Source of the DNA: Flavobacterium sp.
Lineage (GTDB): Bacteria; Bacteroidota; Bacteroidia; Flavobacteriales; Flavobacteriaceae
DNA length: 10,473 nt
Reading direction: 5' to 3'
NCBI GenBank assembly: GCA_030152225.1
Contig: JASLHL010000063.1
Span: 1-10,473 of the forward strand
The notes under the pieces are model-generated. The model was not told where the DNA came from. It did not search any database and saw only the letters and a program-made list of their open reading frames with translations. Positions 1 through 7,192 of the stretch are shown in pieces (positions within the stretch are counted from its first letter, which is position 1; each line of letters opens with the position of its first letter). The position numbers were made by a program, and so were the translations under genes.

Positions 1-37
1 AAAAAGCCTCCCACGAAATGAGAGGCTTCTTTTTTAC
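1..37 (-). terminator. Terminator of the tRNA-Asp unit, probably bidirectional, cut by window edge
   Basis: A 7-bp perfect stem, AAGCCTC at 4-10 with GAGGCTT at 22-28, encloses an 11-base loop. On the minus strand it follows the tRNA 3' end directly and runs into at least five T residues (the A run at 1-5, cut by the window edge). On the plus strand it is followed by a T-rich run (30-35), so it may also serve a gene arriving from the left that is outside the window. Confidence 0.8.
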
Positions 38-114
38 TGGCGGTCTGGACGGGACTCGAACCCGCGACCCCATGCGTGACAGGCATGTATTCTAACCAAC
101 TGAACTACCAAACC
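38..114 (-). tRNA. tRNA-Asp (anticodon GUC), with encoded CCA
   Basis: Read on the minus strand this is a 77-base cloverleaf. The acceptor stem GGTTTGG pairs with CCAGACC, with one T-G wobble. The D arm contains AGTTGGTTAGAA, the anticodon loop reads CTGTCAC with anticodon GTC, and the T arm contains GGGTTCGAGTCCC. The discriminator base is G, as expected for tRNA-Asp, and the 3' CCA is encoded in the DNA (38-40). It delivers aspartate to GAC/GAU codons. It is a single-gene unit: a promoter lies about 25 bases upstream and a terminator follows immediately. No other tRNA is adjacent in the window. Confidence 0.97.
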
Positions 115-139
115 TTGTCTTTATTGCTGTAATGCGGTG

Positions 140-170
140 CAAATATACGACCATTTTCTACACTTCCAAA
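140..170 (-). promoter_or_regulatory. Bacteroidota-type promoter of tRNA-Asp
   Basis: On the minus strand a perfect TAnnTTTG element (TATATTTG, 140-147) lies about 25 bases before the mature tRNA 5' end. A TTTG (167-170) lies 19 bases further upstream, which is the -33/-7 pair expected for the primary sigma factor of this phylum. It is the only promoter in the window where both boxes are clear. The short 5' leader would be removed by RNase P. Confidence 0.8.
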
Positions 171-176
171 TCTACG

Positions 177-268
177 GGTAAAAAAAAATAAACTTTTTTT
201 CATCAAATCCAGCACACACCTGAGTTTCAGCAATCTAAAAGGTAAAAAAAAATCAACTTTTTTTCACC
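177..268. repeat. 28-base direct repeat, two copies (177-204, 241-268)
   Basis: Each copy reads GGT, A9, T, one variable base, AAC, T7, CA, one variable base, C. The copies differ at two of 28 positions (A at 190 versus C at 254; T at 203 versus C at 267), and their starts are 64 bases apart. Each is also an imperfect inverted repeat, because the A run can pair with the T run. In the second copy the symmetry extends outward to CTAAAAGGT (235-243) and ACCTTTTAG (266-274), giving 16 of 17 paired positions around a 6-base loop. Confidence 0.75.
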
Positions 269-434
269 TTTTAGCATCATTTTGATTTTACATCTACTTT
301 CTTTCCTCTTAATGATCCACAATTCTATCTAAACACCTCCTTTTACTCCTTCTTTTTGCTCTTCCTCATCTCCATTTTATTCTTTTTTCCTTCTTTTTTT
401 TGGTTGAGATCAAGAAAAAAGTTGGAAATAGATC

Positions 435-475
435 AAAAAAAAACAGAGGTAAGTTGATTTACCCCTGTTTTTTTA
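435..475 (-). terminator. Rho-independent terminator of trxA
   Basis: It lies 25 bases beyond the trxA stop codon. On the minus strand the stem AACAGGGGTAA (469-459) pairs with TTACCTCTGTT (452-442) around the loop ATCAAC, and then runs into nine T residues. One G-T wobble is tolerated only in minus-strand RNA. On the plus strand the same position is an A-C mismatch, so the structure is oriented for trxA. Confidence 0.88.
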
Positions 476-499
476 TCATTTTAATCCTTCGATTGCTCC

Positions 500-817
500 T
501 TATAAAGCCTCGTTAATTAAATCTTCGTATGTTTTTTTAGGAGCTACTCCTACTTGACGACCTACAACTTCTCCGTTTTTAAATACTAATACGGTAGGAA
601 TGTTGCGGATTCCGTATTTTGATGCGAATTCTTGGTTGTTGTCTACATCAACTTTTCCCACTACTGCTTTTCCTTCGAAATCTGAGCTTAATTCAGATAC
701 AACTGGAGCTAACATCTTACATGGTCCACACCATACTGCCCAAAAATCTACTAAAACGGGTTTGTCTGATTTTAATACTACTTCTTCAAATGTAGCGTCT
801 GTTATTTCTAATGCCAT
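500..817 (-). CDS. trxA: Thioredoxin
   Basis: This 105-aa protein is a complete classical thioredoxin, the cytoplasmic dithiol-disulfide reductase that donates electrons to ribonucleotide reductase, methionine sulfoxide reductase and other targets, and is itself recycled by thioredoxin reductase. The active-site motif WCGPCK is at residues 29-34, with redox cysteines C30 and C33. The buried Asp is D24 in the strand VLVDFWA, and the cis-proline loop NIPT has P74. Length and motif spacing match the family, and there is no signal peptide. The start ATG (817) is the only one that fits the family N-terminus; upstream DNA is A-rich with no Shine-Dalgarno sequence, which is normal for this phylum. 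The gene is monocistronic, with its own promoter and terminator. It lies downstream of dnaE on the same strand, with one opposite-strand gene in between. Confidence 0.97.
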   Translation of the reverse strand: MALEITDATFEEVVLKSDKPVLVDFWAVWCGPCKMLAPVVSELSSDFEGKAVVGKVDVDNNQEFASKYGIRNIPTVLVFKNGEVVGRQVGVAPKKTYEDLINEAL

Positions 818-843
818 GGTAATACTTTTTTTACGTTATAAGA

Positions 844-851
844 CAAAACTA
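844..851 (-). promoter_or_regulatory. -7 element of the trxA promoter
   Basis: On the minus strand TAGTTTTG matches TAnnTTTG exactly and lies 26 bases upstream of the trxA ATG, implying an A-rich leader of roughly 20 bases. I do not see a good TTG/TTTG box at the expected upstream spacing; the upstream DNA is AT-rich. Confidence 0.6.
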
Positions 852-1071
852 CTAAAATAATTATACTTACCTCATCCTTTTTAATCAATTTTATCTATTT
901 GAGCATTTACAAAGCTAATTCCTATCCTTTCTATATTCTGCCTTTCTAAATGCACAGGATATTTAACTTCCCTATAGATCACCTTATATATAAAGAACAA
1001 GTCATATACAGATAATAAACAACAAGATGTTCAACGTATGCATGTGTTTTTTCCTATTTTTACAAAAAAAA

Positions 1072-1572
1072 ATGCCTGACGATTTAAAAATACTGCAAGA
1101 CTTTTTACTCCAACGATTGGATATACGTTGCACTAGCTATACAAAAGACCCTGAATGTGAAGAATATATGGGATATACTTGCACCCTAGCTTCGCGGGTT
1201 GTTATCTACCGAAAAGCCAAAATAACACCAAAGAAAATTGGACAATTTGTAACCGTTTGGAAACGCAATGAAGCGGGAATTACAACGCCATTTAACCTCA
1301 CGGACACGCTTGATTTTTACCTTATCCTAACCGAAGATCAAGATCAATTGGGCTGTTTTATTTTTCCTAAATCCGCTTTGGCAGCACAAGGTATCATCTC
1401 AACGCCAAAAAGGAATGGTAAGCGAGGATTTCGCGTCTATCCGTCTTGGGTTACTCCAACCAATAAGCAAGCGTTAAAAACACAACAAGAACAACTGCCT
1501 TATTTCCTCTCACTCCATGATTGGAATCAACAAACCTTGGCACTTGCTCAATCTATCTTTCACCTAAAATAA
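1072..1572 (+). CDS. MepB-family protein of unknown function
   Basis: The 166-aa product belongs to the MepB-like family, named after the third gene of the staphylococcal mepRAB multidrug-efflux locus. Its biochemical role is not known, and no MepA-type transporter or MepR regulator is present here. The family block is clear: AKITPKKIGQFVTVWKR (residues 49-65), then a PF...D.LDFYLIL segment (73-86), FIFPKSAL (97-104) and NGKRGFRVYPSW (115-126), followed by N.QA..TQ near 131-138. There is no signal peptide or membrane helix. An ATG at 1027 would add 15 hydrophobic, non-conserved residues; I prefer 1072, which follows an A8 stretch and gives a normal family length. A near-consensus -7 box, TATTTTTA (1055-1062), would produce an almost leaderless mRNA from that start. 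The gene faces dnaE and is opposite to both neighbours, so it looks like a later insertion between dnaE and trxA. Confidence 0.85.
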   Translation: MPDDLKILQDFLLQRLDIRCTSYTKDPECEEYMGYTCTLASRVVIYRKAKITPKKIGQFVTVWKRNEAGITTPFNLTDTLDFYLILTEDQDQLGCFIFPKSALAAQGIISTPKRNGKRGFRVYPSWVTPTNKQALKTQQEQLPYFLSLHDWNQQTLALAQSIFHLK

Positions 1573-1575
1573 AAT

Positions 1576-1614
1576 AAAAAAACGCCTTGCTTTATTGAAG
1601 CAAGGCGTTTTTTT
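1576..1614. terminator. Bidirectional terminator shared by the mepB-like gene and dnaE
   Basis: A perfect 10-bp GC-rich stem, CGCCTTGCTT (1583-1592) with AAGCAAGGCG (1598-1607), has a 5-base loop and is flanked by A7 on the left and T7 on the right, so the whole arm can pair over 17 bp. It begins four bases after the plus-strand stop codon and 19 bases beyond the dnaE stop on the other strand. Each direction ends in a run of seven T residues. Confidence 0.93.
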
Positions 1615-1632
1615 ATAAGCAATCAAGTCAAA

Positions 1633-4600
1633 TTAATTCAATTTAAACATGACTTGTTGACGTTCTAATTCTTCTAGAAGGTCCGCACTAATTGTAATGC
1701 GACTATTTCGACTCGACATCTCAATGCGATTGACGATTCTGTATTCTTCTTTCTTCTCTTCGAGATCAAATGACAATGCATCCTCTCCCATCATCTCTTC
1801 TCCTAACTCCCCATCATCATTTATTGGCATATTGAACCTAGGTCTTAGTTTTATTTCATCTTCTAGCTCCACTTTTTCCAACTCATAAATATCAAAGAAA
1901 ACCTGTTTATCTCCATTGTGTTTATCTAATGTTGCCTTGATTTCATTCAATTTACTCTCACTCAGATCTTTCACATTCAATTGCACGACTAGCTGTTTGG
2001 CAAAAGAAGGAATAACTTCGTGCAATAGTTTCATTTCCATGAACTGCAAGCGCGGCTCACCTCGTTCTCCTGTGTCTTTTCTGATCCAACCTTCGTTTAC
2101 TTGTACGCGTACAAATACAAAGGTATTGGTCAACAGAAAATGCCTAAATTTCAAGAAGTCTTCGTTGAACAAGCGAAACTCAAATGATTCGTCATAACCT
2201 TCAATCGTAAAGGCAGCCCAATCTTTTCCCTTTGCCGAGGTTCTAAACTGCACATCGCTAATCATCCCTCCAAAACTCACAACACGACCAGTAAAGTTTT
2301 CTAGACGCGCCAGTTCCTCTACGCGTACATTGCAAAAACTCTTCAATTCGAAGCGGAAATCATCCAGTGGGTGTCCTGAAATATAGATTCCTACGACTTC
2401 TTTCTCTTTGGCTAGTTTTTCCATTGTACTCCATTCTTCACAAGCAGGTAATAACGGTTCTGGTATTTGTACTTCACTGCTATCTCCAAACAAACTTACT
2501 TGAGCTGAATTTTCGCTTTCTTGTGTTTTCGCTCCATATTTAATCGCCTTTTCCAAGAAGGTATTGGGATCCGTAGGATCGGTATAAAAATATTGCGCGC
2601 GATGTGTATTTTCAAAACAGTCGAAACCGCCAGCTAAAGCCAAGTTTTCAAAAGCTTTTTTATTTGCAGCGCGCAGGTCAATTTTCTTCGCTAAATCGAA
2701 GATCGAGCGATAACGACTAGTGGCACGGTTATCGACAATGGTCTTTACAGCCCCTTGTCCAACTCCTTTTACAGCTCCCATTCCAAATCGAATCGCATAT
2801 TCATCATTTACCGTAAATTTGTAAAACGACTCATTGACATCAGGTCCTAATACGTGTAATCCCATGCGCTTACACTCCTCCATAAAGAAGGTCACTTGTT
2901 TGATGTCATTCATATTATTAGAGAGTACAGCTGCCATATACTCCGCAGGATAATGCGCTTTCAGATAGGCCGTTTGATAGGCAATCCACGCATAACAAGT
3001 CGAGTGTGATTTATTAAAGGCATAGGATGCAAACGCTTCCCAGTCTTTCCAAATCTTTTCTAACACCACTGGATCATGCCCTTTTTGTGCGGCTTGATCC
3101 ACAAACTTAGGTTTCATCTTATCCAAGACATCCTTTTGTTTTTTACCCATCGCCTTACGCAAAACGTCGGCTTCCCCCTTGGTGAATCCCGCTAGTTTTT
3201 GTGACAACAACATCACTTGCTCTTGGTATACTGTAATTCCATAGGTTTCTTGTAGGTATTCCTCACAAGCATCTAAATCGTAAACAATCGGTTCCTCTCC
3301 ATTTTTACGGCGAATGAATGATGGTATATACTCCAATGGTCCAGGACGATACAAGGCATTCATCGCGATCAAATCCGCAAAAACAGTAGGTCTTAGTTCT
3401 CGCATGTATTTCTGCATTCCCGCCGACTCGTATTGGAACACCCCGATGGTTTCCCCTCGTTGGAAGAGTTCGTATGTCTTTTCGTCATCAATTGGAATTA
3501 AATCTGGGTCGATATCAATTCCCGTTCTATATTTAACCAACTTAATGGTGTCTTTAATCAAGGTCAAGGTCTTTAACCCTAAGAAGTCCATCTTCAGCAA
3601 ACCTGCACTCTCTGCAACGGAGTTATCAAACTGGGTCACGTATAAGTCCGAGTCTTTTGCAACAGTTACAGGAACGAATTTGGTAATATCGTCTGGGGTA
3701 ATAATAACCCCACAGGCGTGAATTCCCGTATTTCGCATGGAACCTTCTAATATTTTGGCCTGTTGAATCGTCTCGGCTGCTAGTGAATCTTCTTTAGCCA
3801 AAGCGATCAATTCTTTTACCTTATCAAATTCCTCACTGCGCAATACGCCTTTAATCGCATCTTCTCCTTCAGATAAGAAACGAGCTAAGTTCCATTTAGA
3901 AGGCATCATACCCGGAATGAGCTTTGCAATTCGATCGGCTTCAAACAGCGGTAAATCTAATACACGAGCTGTATCTCGAATAGCTGATTTCGTCGCCATC
4001 TTACCATACGTAATAATTTGAGCCACTTGATTGGATCCGTATTTATCGATTACATAATCCATTACCTTACTGCGTCCTTCATCATCGAAGTCAATATCAA
4101 TATCGGGCATGGATACACGATCTGGGTTCAAGAACCGCTCAAAAAGCAAGTCGTACTCAATCGGATCTAAATTGGTAATTCCCAAGCAGTACGCTACAGC
4201 AGATCCTGCAGCAGATCCACGACCAGGTCCTACAGAGACTCCCATTTGACGAGCAGCTGCGATGAAGTCTTGTACAATTAAGAAATATCCTGGATATCCC
4301 GTACGCTCAATAGTAGCCAACTCAAAATCCAAGCGTTCGCGTATTGCTTCGGTTACCTCTGGATATCGGCGTTTTGCCCCTTCATAGGTCAGGTATTTCA
4401 AATAGTTATTTTCCCCTCGTTTCCCAGAGCCATCCCCTTCTAAATCACGTGCATCTTGAAACTCTTCTGGAATGTCGAATTTAGGAAGTAGTACATCGCG
4501 ATGTAAAACAAAGGGTTCTACTTTATCGACGATCTCTTGTATGTTGTAAATTGCTTCAGGTACATCCTCAAACAATTTTTTCATTTCTTCTTCTGACTTG

Positions 4601-6168
4601 AAATAGTACTCTTGATTGGGTAATCCATAGCGATATCCTCTACCTCTACCAATCGGTGTACTTTGTTTTTCTCCATCCTTTACACACAGTAAAATATCGT
4701 GTGCATTGGCGTCTTTTTTATCAAGATAGTAAGCGTTATTGGTGGCTACCATTTTGATGTTGTGCTTGCGAGCCAATTCAATCAACACTTGATTGACGCG
4801 ATTCTCGTCTTCTTGACCGTGACGCATGAGCTCAACATATAGATCTTCACCAAACTGCTCTTTCCACCAAATCAAGGCTTCTTCTGCTTGACGTTCCCCC
4901 ACATTTAGGATCTTACCTGGAATCTCACCAAATAAGTTTCCAGTCAACACCATAACATCTTCTTTATACTGCTCCACGACACTTTTATCGATACGTGGTA
5001 CATAATAAAATCCATTTGTATAAGCGATCGAAGCCATCTTCGCTAAATTGTGGTAGCCATTTTTATTTTTTGCCAAGAGTACCACTTGGTATCCATTGTC
5101 TTTTTTGGTGCGATCGAGGTGATTTTCGTTAACAAAAAACTCACAACCTACAATAGGTGTAAGCAAAGGCAAGGGTTGCTCTCCATTTGTCAAACGCTCT
5201 TTATTTTGCGCTTCGATTCCCTTGTTGTGGTTATTGACTGCCATTACAAAGTGGAAGGCTCCCATCATATTTCCGTGATCCGTCATCGCAATAGCTGAGA
5301 GATTCATCTCACCCGCTTTTTTAACTAAATTGGGAATTCCAATGGTGGATTGTAATACAGAAAACTGGGTATGTACGTGTAAATGGGCAAATTTTGCTTG
5401 TTGAAATTTCAAGCGCTCTTCGGAAGATATTTTTTCCGTTGCACTACCTTGTAATTTCGCTAGACGTGCTCTGATTTCATCCGAAGCTTTCTTTAGGTTG
5501 ATGTGTTTTAACCCAACTGGTTGAAAGGGCTGTGGATTAAAATCCGTATAGCGTTGAACGTAGGTATCATCACATTGCAGTTCTTCTTTAGAGAAAGTTC
5601 CACGTTTAATCAACTCTAGAAAACAACGCGTGGTTGCCTCTACGTCAGCGGTTGCATTGTGTGCCTCTGCAAAAGCGTCTCCAAACAAATAGGTATGCAA
5701 TTCTGTAAGTGTAGGCAATTTATAGCGTCCTCCACGTCCTCCAGGTAGTTTCAGCATTTCCGCTGTAACTTCGGTACACGTATCTAATACAGACATCTTG
5801 GTTAGGATACTATCCACGCCCATACGATAGAACTCACAACCCATAATATTGACGTCGAAACCAATATTTTGTCCAACTATAAAACGAGCTTTAGACAAGG
5901 CAATATTGAATTTAGCCAAGGCTTCTTCCAGATCGATACCTTGCTCTTGTGCTAATTCTGTAGAAATTCCGTGAATACGTTCAGAATCATAAGGAATATT
6001 GTATCCTTTTGGTTTAATCAGATAATCTTGATGTTCAACAAGGCGCCCCATATCATCGTGTAACTGCCATGCGATTTGCACACAACGCGGCCAGTTATCA
6101 GTATCCGTTAAAGGAGCAGACCAACTCTTCGGAAGCCCAGTGGTTTCCGTATCAAAAATTAAATACAT
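1633..6168 (-). CDS. dnaE: DNA polymerase III subunit alpha with fused N-terminal DEDDh exonuclease
   Basis: This 1511-aa protein is the replicative C-family DNA polymerase. In order: a DEDDh 3'-5' exonuclease (about 1-190) with D6-T-E8, D105 in NIGFD, and H170/D175; a PHP domain (about 258-500) with H264-V-H266 and TDHG (296-299); the polymerase core with GPGRGSAAGS (648-657), the PDIDID acidic cluster (688-693) and D861 in KMDFLGL as the third catalytic aspartate; a helix-hairpin-helix KGVGQGAV (1134-1141); a likely beta-clamp-binding peptide QVSLF (1223-1227); an OB fold (about 1292-1380); and a C-terminal tail. The proofreading function that E. coli supplies as separate DnaQ is therefore built in. 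Several PHP metal ligands look replaced. An in-frame ATG at 6264 is rejected because it lies inside the preceding gene's terminator and upstream of the dnaE -7 box; 6168 gives the exonuclease start MYLIFDTETTG. Confidence 0.97.
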   Translation of the reverse strand: MYLIFDTETTGLPKSWSAPLTDTDNWPRCVQIAWQLHDDMGRLVEHQDYLIKPKGYNIPYDSERIHGISTELAQEQGIDLEEALAKFNIALSKARFIVGQNIGFDVNIMGCEFYRMGVDSILTKMSVLDTCTEVTAEMLKLPGGRGGRYKLPTLTELHTYLFGDAFAEAHNATADVEATTRCFLELIKRGTFSKEELQCDDTYVQRYTDFNPQPFQPVGLKHINLKKASDEIRARLAKLQGSATEKISSEERLKFQQAKFAHLHVHTQFSVLQSTIGIPNLVKKAGEMNLSAIAMTDHGNMMGAFHFVMAVNNHNKGIEAQNKERLTNGEQPLPLLTPIVGCEFFVNENHLDRTKKDNGYQVVLLAKNKNGYHNLAKMASIAYTNGFYYVPRIDKSVVEQYKEDVMVLTGNLFGEIPGKILNVGERQAEEALIWWKEQFGEDLYVELMRHGQEDENRVNQVLIELARKHNIKMVATNNAYYLDKKDANAHDILLCVKDGEKQSTPIGRGRGYRYGLPNQEYYFKSEEEMKKLFEDVPEAIYNIQEIVDKVEPFVLHRDVLLPKFDIPEEFQDARDLEGDGSGKRGENNYLKYLTYEGAKRRYPEVTEAIRERLDFELATIERTGYPGYFLIVQDFIAAARQMGVSVGPGRGSAAGSAVAYCLGITNLDPIEYDLLFERFLNPDRVSMPDIDIDFDDEGRSKVMDYVIDKYGSNQVAQIITYGKMATKSAIRDTARVLDLPLFEADRIAKLIPGMMPSKWNLARFLSEGEDAIKGVLRSEEFDKVKELIALAKEDSLAAETIQQAKILEGSMRNTGIHACGVIITPDDITKFVPVTVAKDSDLYVTQFDNSVAESAGLLKMDFLGLKTLTLIKDTIKLVKYRTGIDIDPDLIPIDDEKTYELFQRGETIGVFQYESAGMQKYMRELRPTVFADLIAMNALYRPGPLEYIPSFIRRKNGEEPIVYDLDACEEYLQETYGITVYQEQVMLLSQKLAGFTKGEADVLRKAMGKKQKDVLDKMKPKFVDQAAQKGHDPVVLEKIWKDWEAFASYAFNKSHSTCYAWIAYQTAYLKAHYPAEYMAAVLSNNMNDIKQVTFFMEECKRMGLHVLGPDVNESFYKFTVNDEYAIRFGMGAVKGVGQGAVKTIVDNRATSRYRSIFDLAKKIDLRAANKKAFENLALAGGFDCFENTHRAQYFYTDPTDPNTFLEKAIKYGAKTQESENSAQVSLFGDSSEVQIPEPLLPACEEWSTMEKLAKEKEVVGIYISGHPLDDFRFELKSFCNVRVEELARLENFTGRVVSFGGMISDVQFRTSAKGKDWAAFTIEGYDESFEFRLFNEDFLKFRHFLLTNTFVFVRVQVNEGWIRKDTGERGEPRLQFMEMKLLHEVIPSFAKQLVVQLNVKDLSESKLNEIKATLDKHNGDKQVFFDIYELEKVELEDEIKLRPRFNMPINDDGELGEEMMGEDALSFDLEEKKEEYRIVNRIEMSSRNSRITISADLLEELERQQVMFKLN

Positions 6169-6205
6169 ACTTGATTTATAGCTTATTAACCCAAAAAAGG
6201 GAAGA

Positions 6206-6230
6206 TTTGTACCAATTTCAAAGGTACAAA
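6206..6230. promoter_or_regulatory. Inverted repeat over the dnaE promoter (candidate operator)
   Basis: TTTGTACC (6206-6213) and GGTACAAA (6223-6230) are perfect inverted copies separated by nine bases. One arm overlaps the dnaE -7 element, and the predicted transcription start falls near the other arm. It could be a binding site for a dimeric regulator or a short hairpin at the extreme 5' end of the mRNA. No binding protein can be named from the sequence. Confidence 0.45.
6219..6226 (-). promoter_or_regulatory. -7 element of the dnaE promoter
   Basis: On the minus strand TACCTTTG is an exact TAnnTTTG match, 50 bases upstream of the dnaE ATG, implying a leader of about 40-45 bases. It begins one base after the T run of the lipoprotein terminator ends. 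It sits inside an 8-bp inverted repeat (6206-6230). The upstream -33 region falls within the terminator hairpin and has no clear TTTG. Confidence 0.65.
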
Positions 6231-6257
6231 AAAAGCCGCTTACTTCGTAAGCGACTT
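6228..6257 (-). terminator. Terminator of the lipoprotein gene
   Basis: On the minus strand an 11-bp stem, AAGTCGCTTAC (6257-6247) with GTAAGCGGCTT (6243-6233), contains one T-G wobble and closes a GAA triloop, then runs into T7. It lies about 30 bases beyond the stop codon of the lipoprotein gene and insulates dnaE from it. Confidence 0.9.
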
Positions 6258-6285
6258 TTCTCAATATAAATAAATTTACAAATCT

Positions 6286-6882
6286 TTATTTTCCTTTTTC
6301 TAAGGGGATTCTATAGAATACTCCTCCGTCGAATGCTTTTCTATCTACATAGCGCTTCACTAAGGTCCCATCAGGTCCTATTTCATTTTCAGGTAATTTA
6401 TTTGCATTCATATTGATCACAAACGTTCCTGAAATTGTTCCTGGAACTTGTTTATCTGCTGAATCAAGGATAACATAGCCTGGGCGATTTACTGGTTTCT
6501 CTCCTACTAATGACAAGGCATCAGTAGCATAGGAAGCTTTGATCTTCTCAAAGTCATTGAATACCAGATAATCCGCTTTGATATTATCTGTTGCGTTAAA
6601 CTCGTATTTTGCACCAAATTCATAATCTGGCAAATAAATTCTCAACTGAGTAGAATCCGTTTTAGCATCAATGATCAACGTCTTATCATTTACCACGTAT
6701 GCTTTAAAGCTTTGTGGCTTATATTCAGCAAAATGACTATAAGGATTCCCGTTTATTCTAGCTGTATCCGTTATTGCCTCTAACGTCATCGTAGCGTGCA
6801 TACCAGGATCTGAAAATTTAACATCATTTTCACACGCCATAAATCCTAGAGCCAAAGCAAATATTCCTATTATCTTTCTCAT
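6286..6882 (-). CDS. Secreted lipoprotein, DUF6252-like
   Basis: The 198-aa product has a typical lipoprotein signal: a charged MRKI start, a hydrophobic stretch IGIFALALG and the lipobox GFMAC with lipidated C17. The mature N-terminus C-E-N-D is acidic soon after the Cys, which in this phylum can favour surface display, though this is not a full export signal. The mature part looks beta-rich. It ends with GTISGTF (148-154) and GGVFYRIP (186-193), the pattern I associate with flavobacterial DUF6252 lipoproteins; that assignment is from memory and was not searched. No catalytic motif is visible and the function is unknown. It is transcribed alone from the -7 box at 6917-6924 and ends at a terminator just before dnaE, so its neighbourhood with dnaE is positional rather than operonic. 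Confidence 0.85.
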   Translation of the reverse strand: MRKIIGIFALALGFMACENDVKFSDPGMHATMTLEAITDTARINGNPYSHFAEYKPQSFKAYVVNDKTLIIDAKTDSTQLRIYLPDYEFGAKYEFNATDNIKADYLVFNDFEKIKASYATDALSLVGEKPVNRPGYVILDSADKQVPGTISGTFVINMNANKLPENEIGPDGTLVKRYVDRKAFDGGVFYRIPLEKGK

Positions 6883-6916
6883 ATTATACTAACCTATTAG
6901 TGATATATATACATCG

Positions 6917-6924
6917 CAAAAATA
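6917..6924 (-). promoter_or_regulatory. -7 element of the lipoprotein gene promoter
   Basis: On the minus strand TATTTTTG matches TAnnTTTG exactly, about 35 bases before the ATG at 6882. An A7T7 tract (6942-6955) lies 17 bases further upstream, close to where the -33 region would be, and may intrinsically bend or activate the promoter. No TTTG box is seen. Confidence 0.6.
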
Positions 6925-7192
6925 TATTTTTTATTGTTCATAAAAAAATTTTTTTAATAAAACTTTAACTTAGACAACAAACTAATTTTTATGTTTCCTT
7001 ATAATTACAATTCATTGACTTTGTAAGCAGTAGCACTCTCTTGAATCTTTTGAGAAAAATACAATTTTTAACTGTACAACCCATATACTATTCCCTTTAT
7101 TGGGATCACTTTTTTTAAAGCAATAAAATTCACCTAAAAGGCATCTAACATTGAGAATCAAATACAGCAATTACCCTTTGTCTTTCACAGTA

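Larger units (their letters stand above)
115..499. other. 385-base intergenic region: A/T hairpins and a pyrimidine tract
   Basis: I find no credible coding sequence here. The stretch holds the tRNA-Asp promoter (140-170), a 28-base direct repeat pair (177-204 and 241-268), a long near-perfect hairpin around the second copy (235-274), a 66-base pyrimidine-rich tract on the plus strand (336-401) and the trxA terminator (435-475). Both flanking genes are on the minus strand, so this DNA is 3' of trxA and 5' of the tRNA. Base composition is very AT-rich. Confidence 0.7.

Noticed and set aside
1027..1071. Hydrophobic N-terminal extension of the MepB-like protein as a signal peptide
   Set aside because: It lacks a basic start and a cleavage site, has no counterpart in the family, and is A/T-run driven; the start at 1072 gives the usual length.
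3314..3721. Plus-strand 135-codon frame inside dnaE
   Set aside because: It is a shadow of the conserved polymerase core on the other strand.
6169..6264. Upstream in-frame start of dnaE adding 32 residues
   Set aside because: The extension translates the lipoprotein terminator and lies upstream of the dnaE -7 box; the exonuclease domain starts naturally at 6168.
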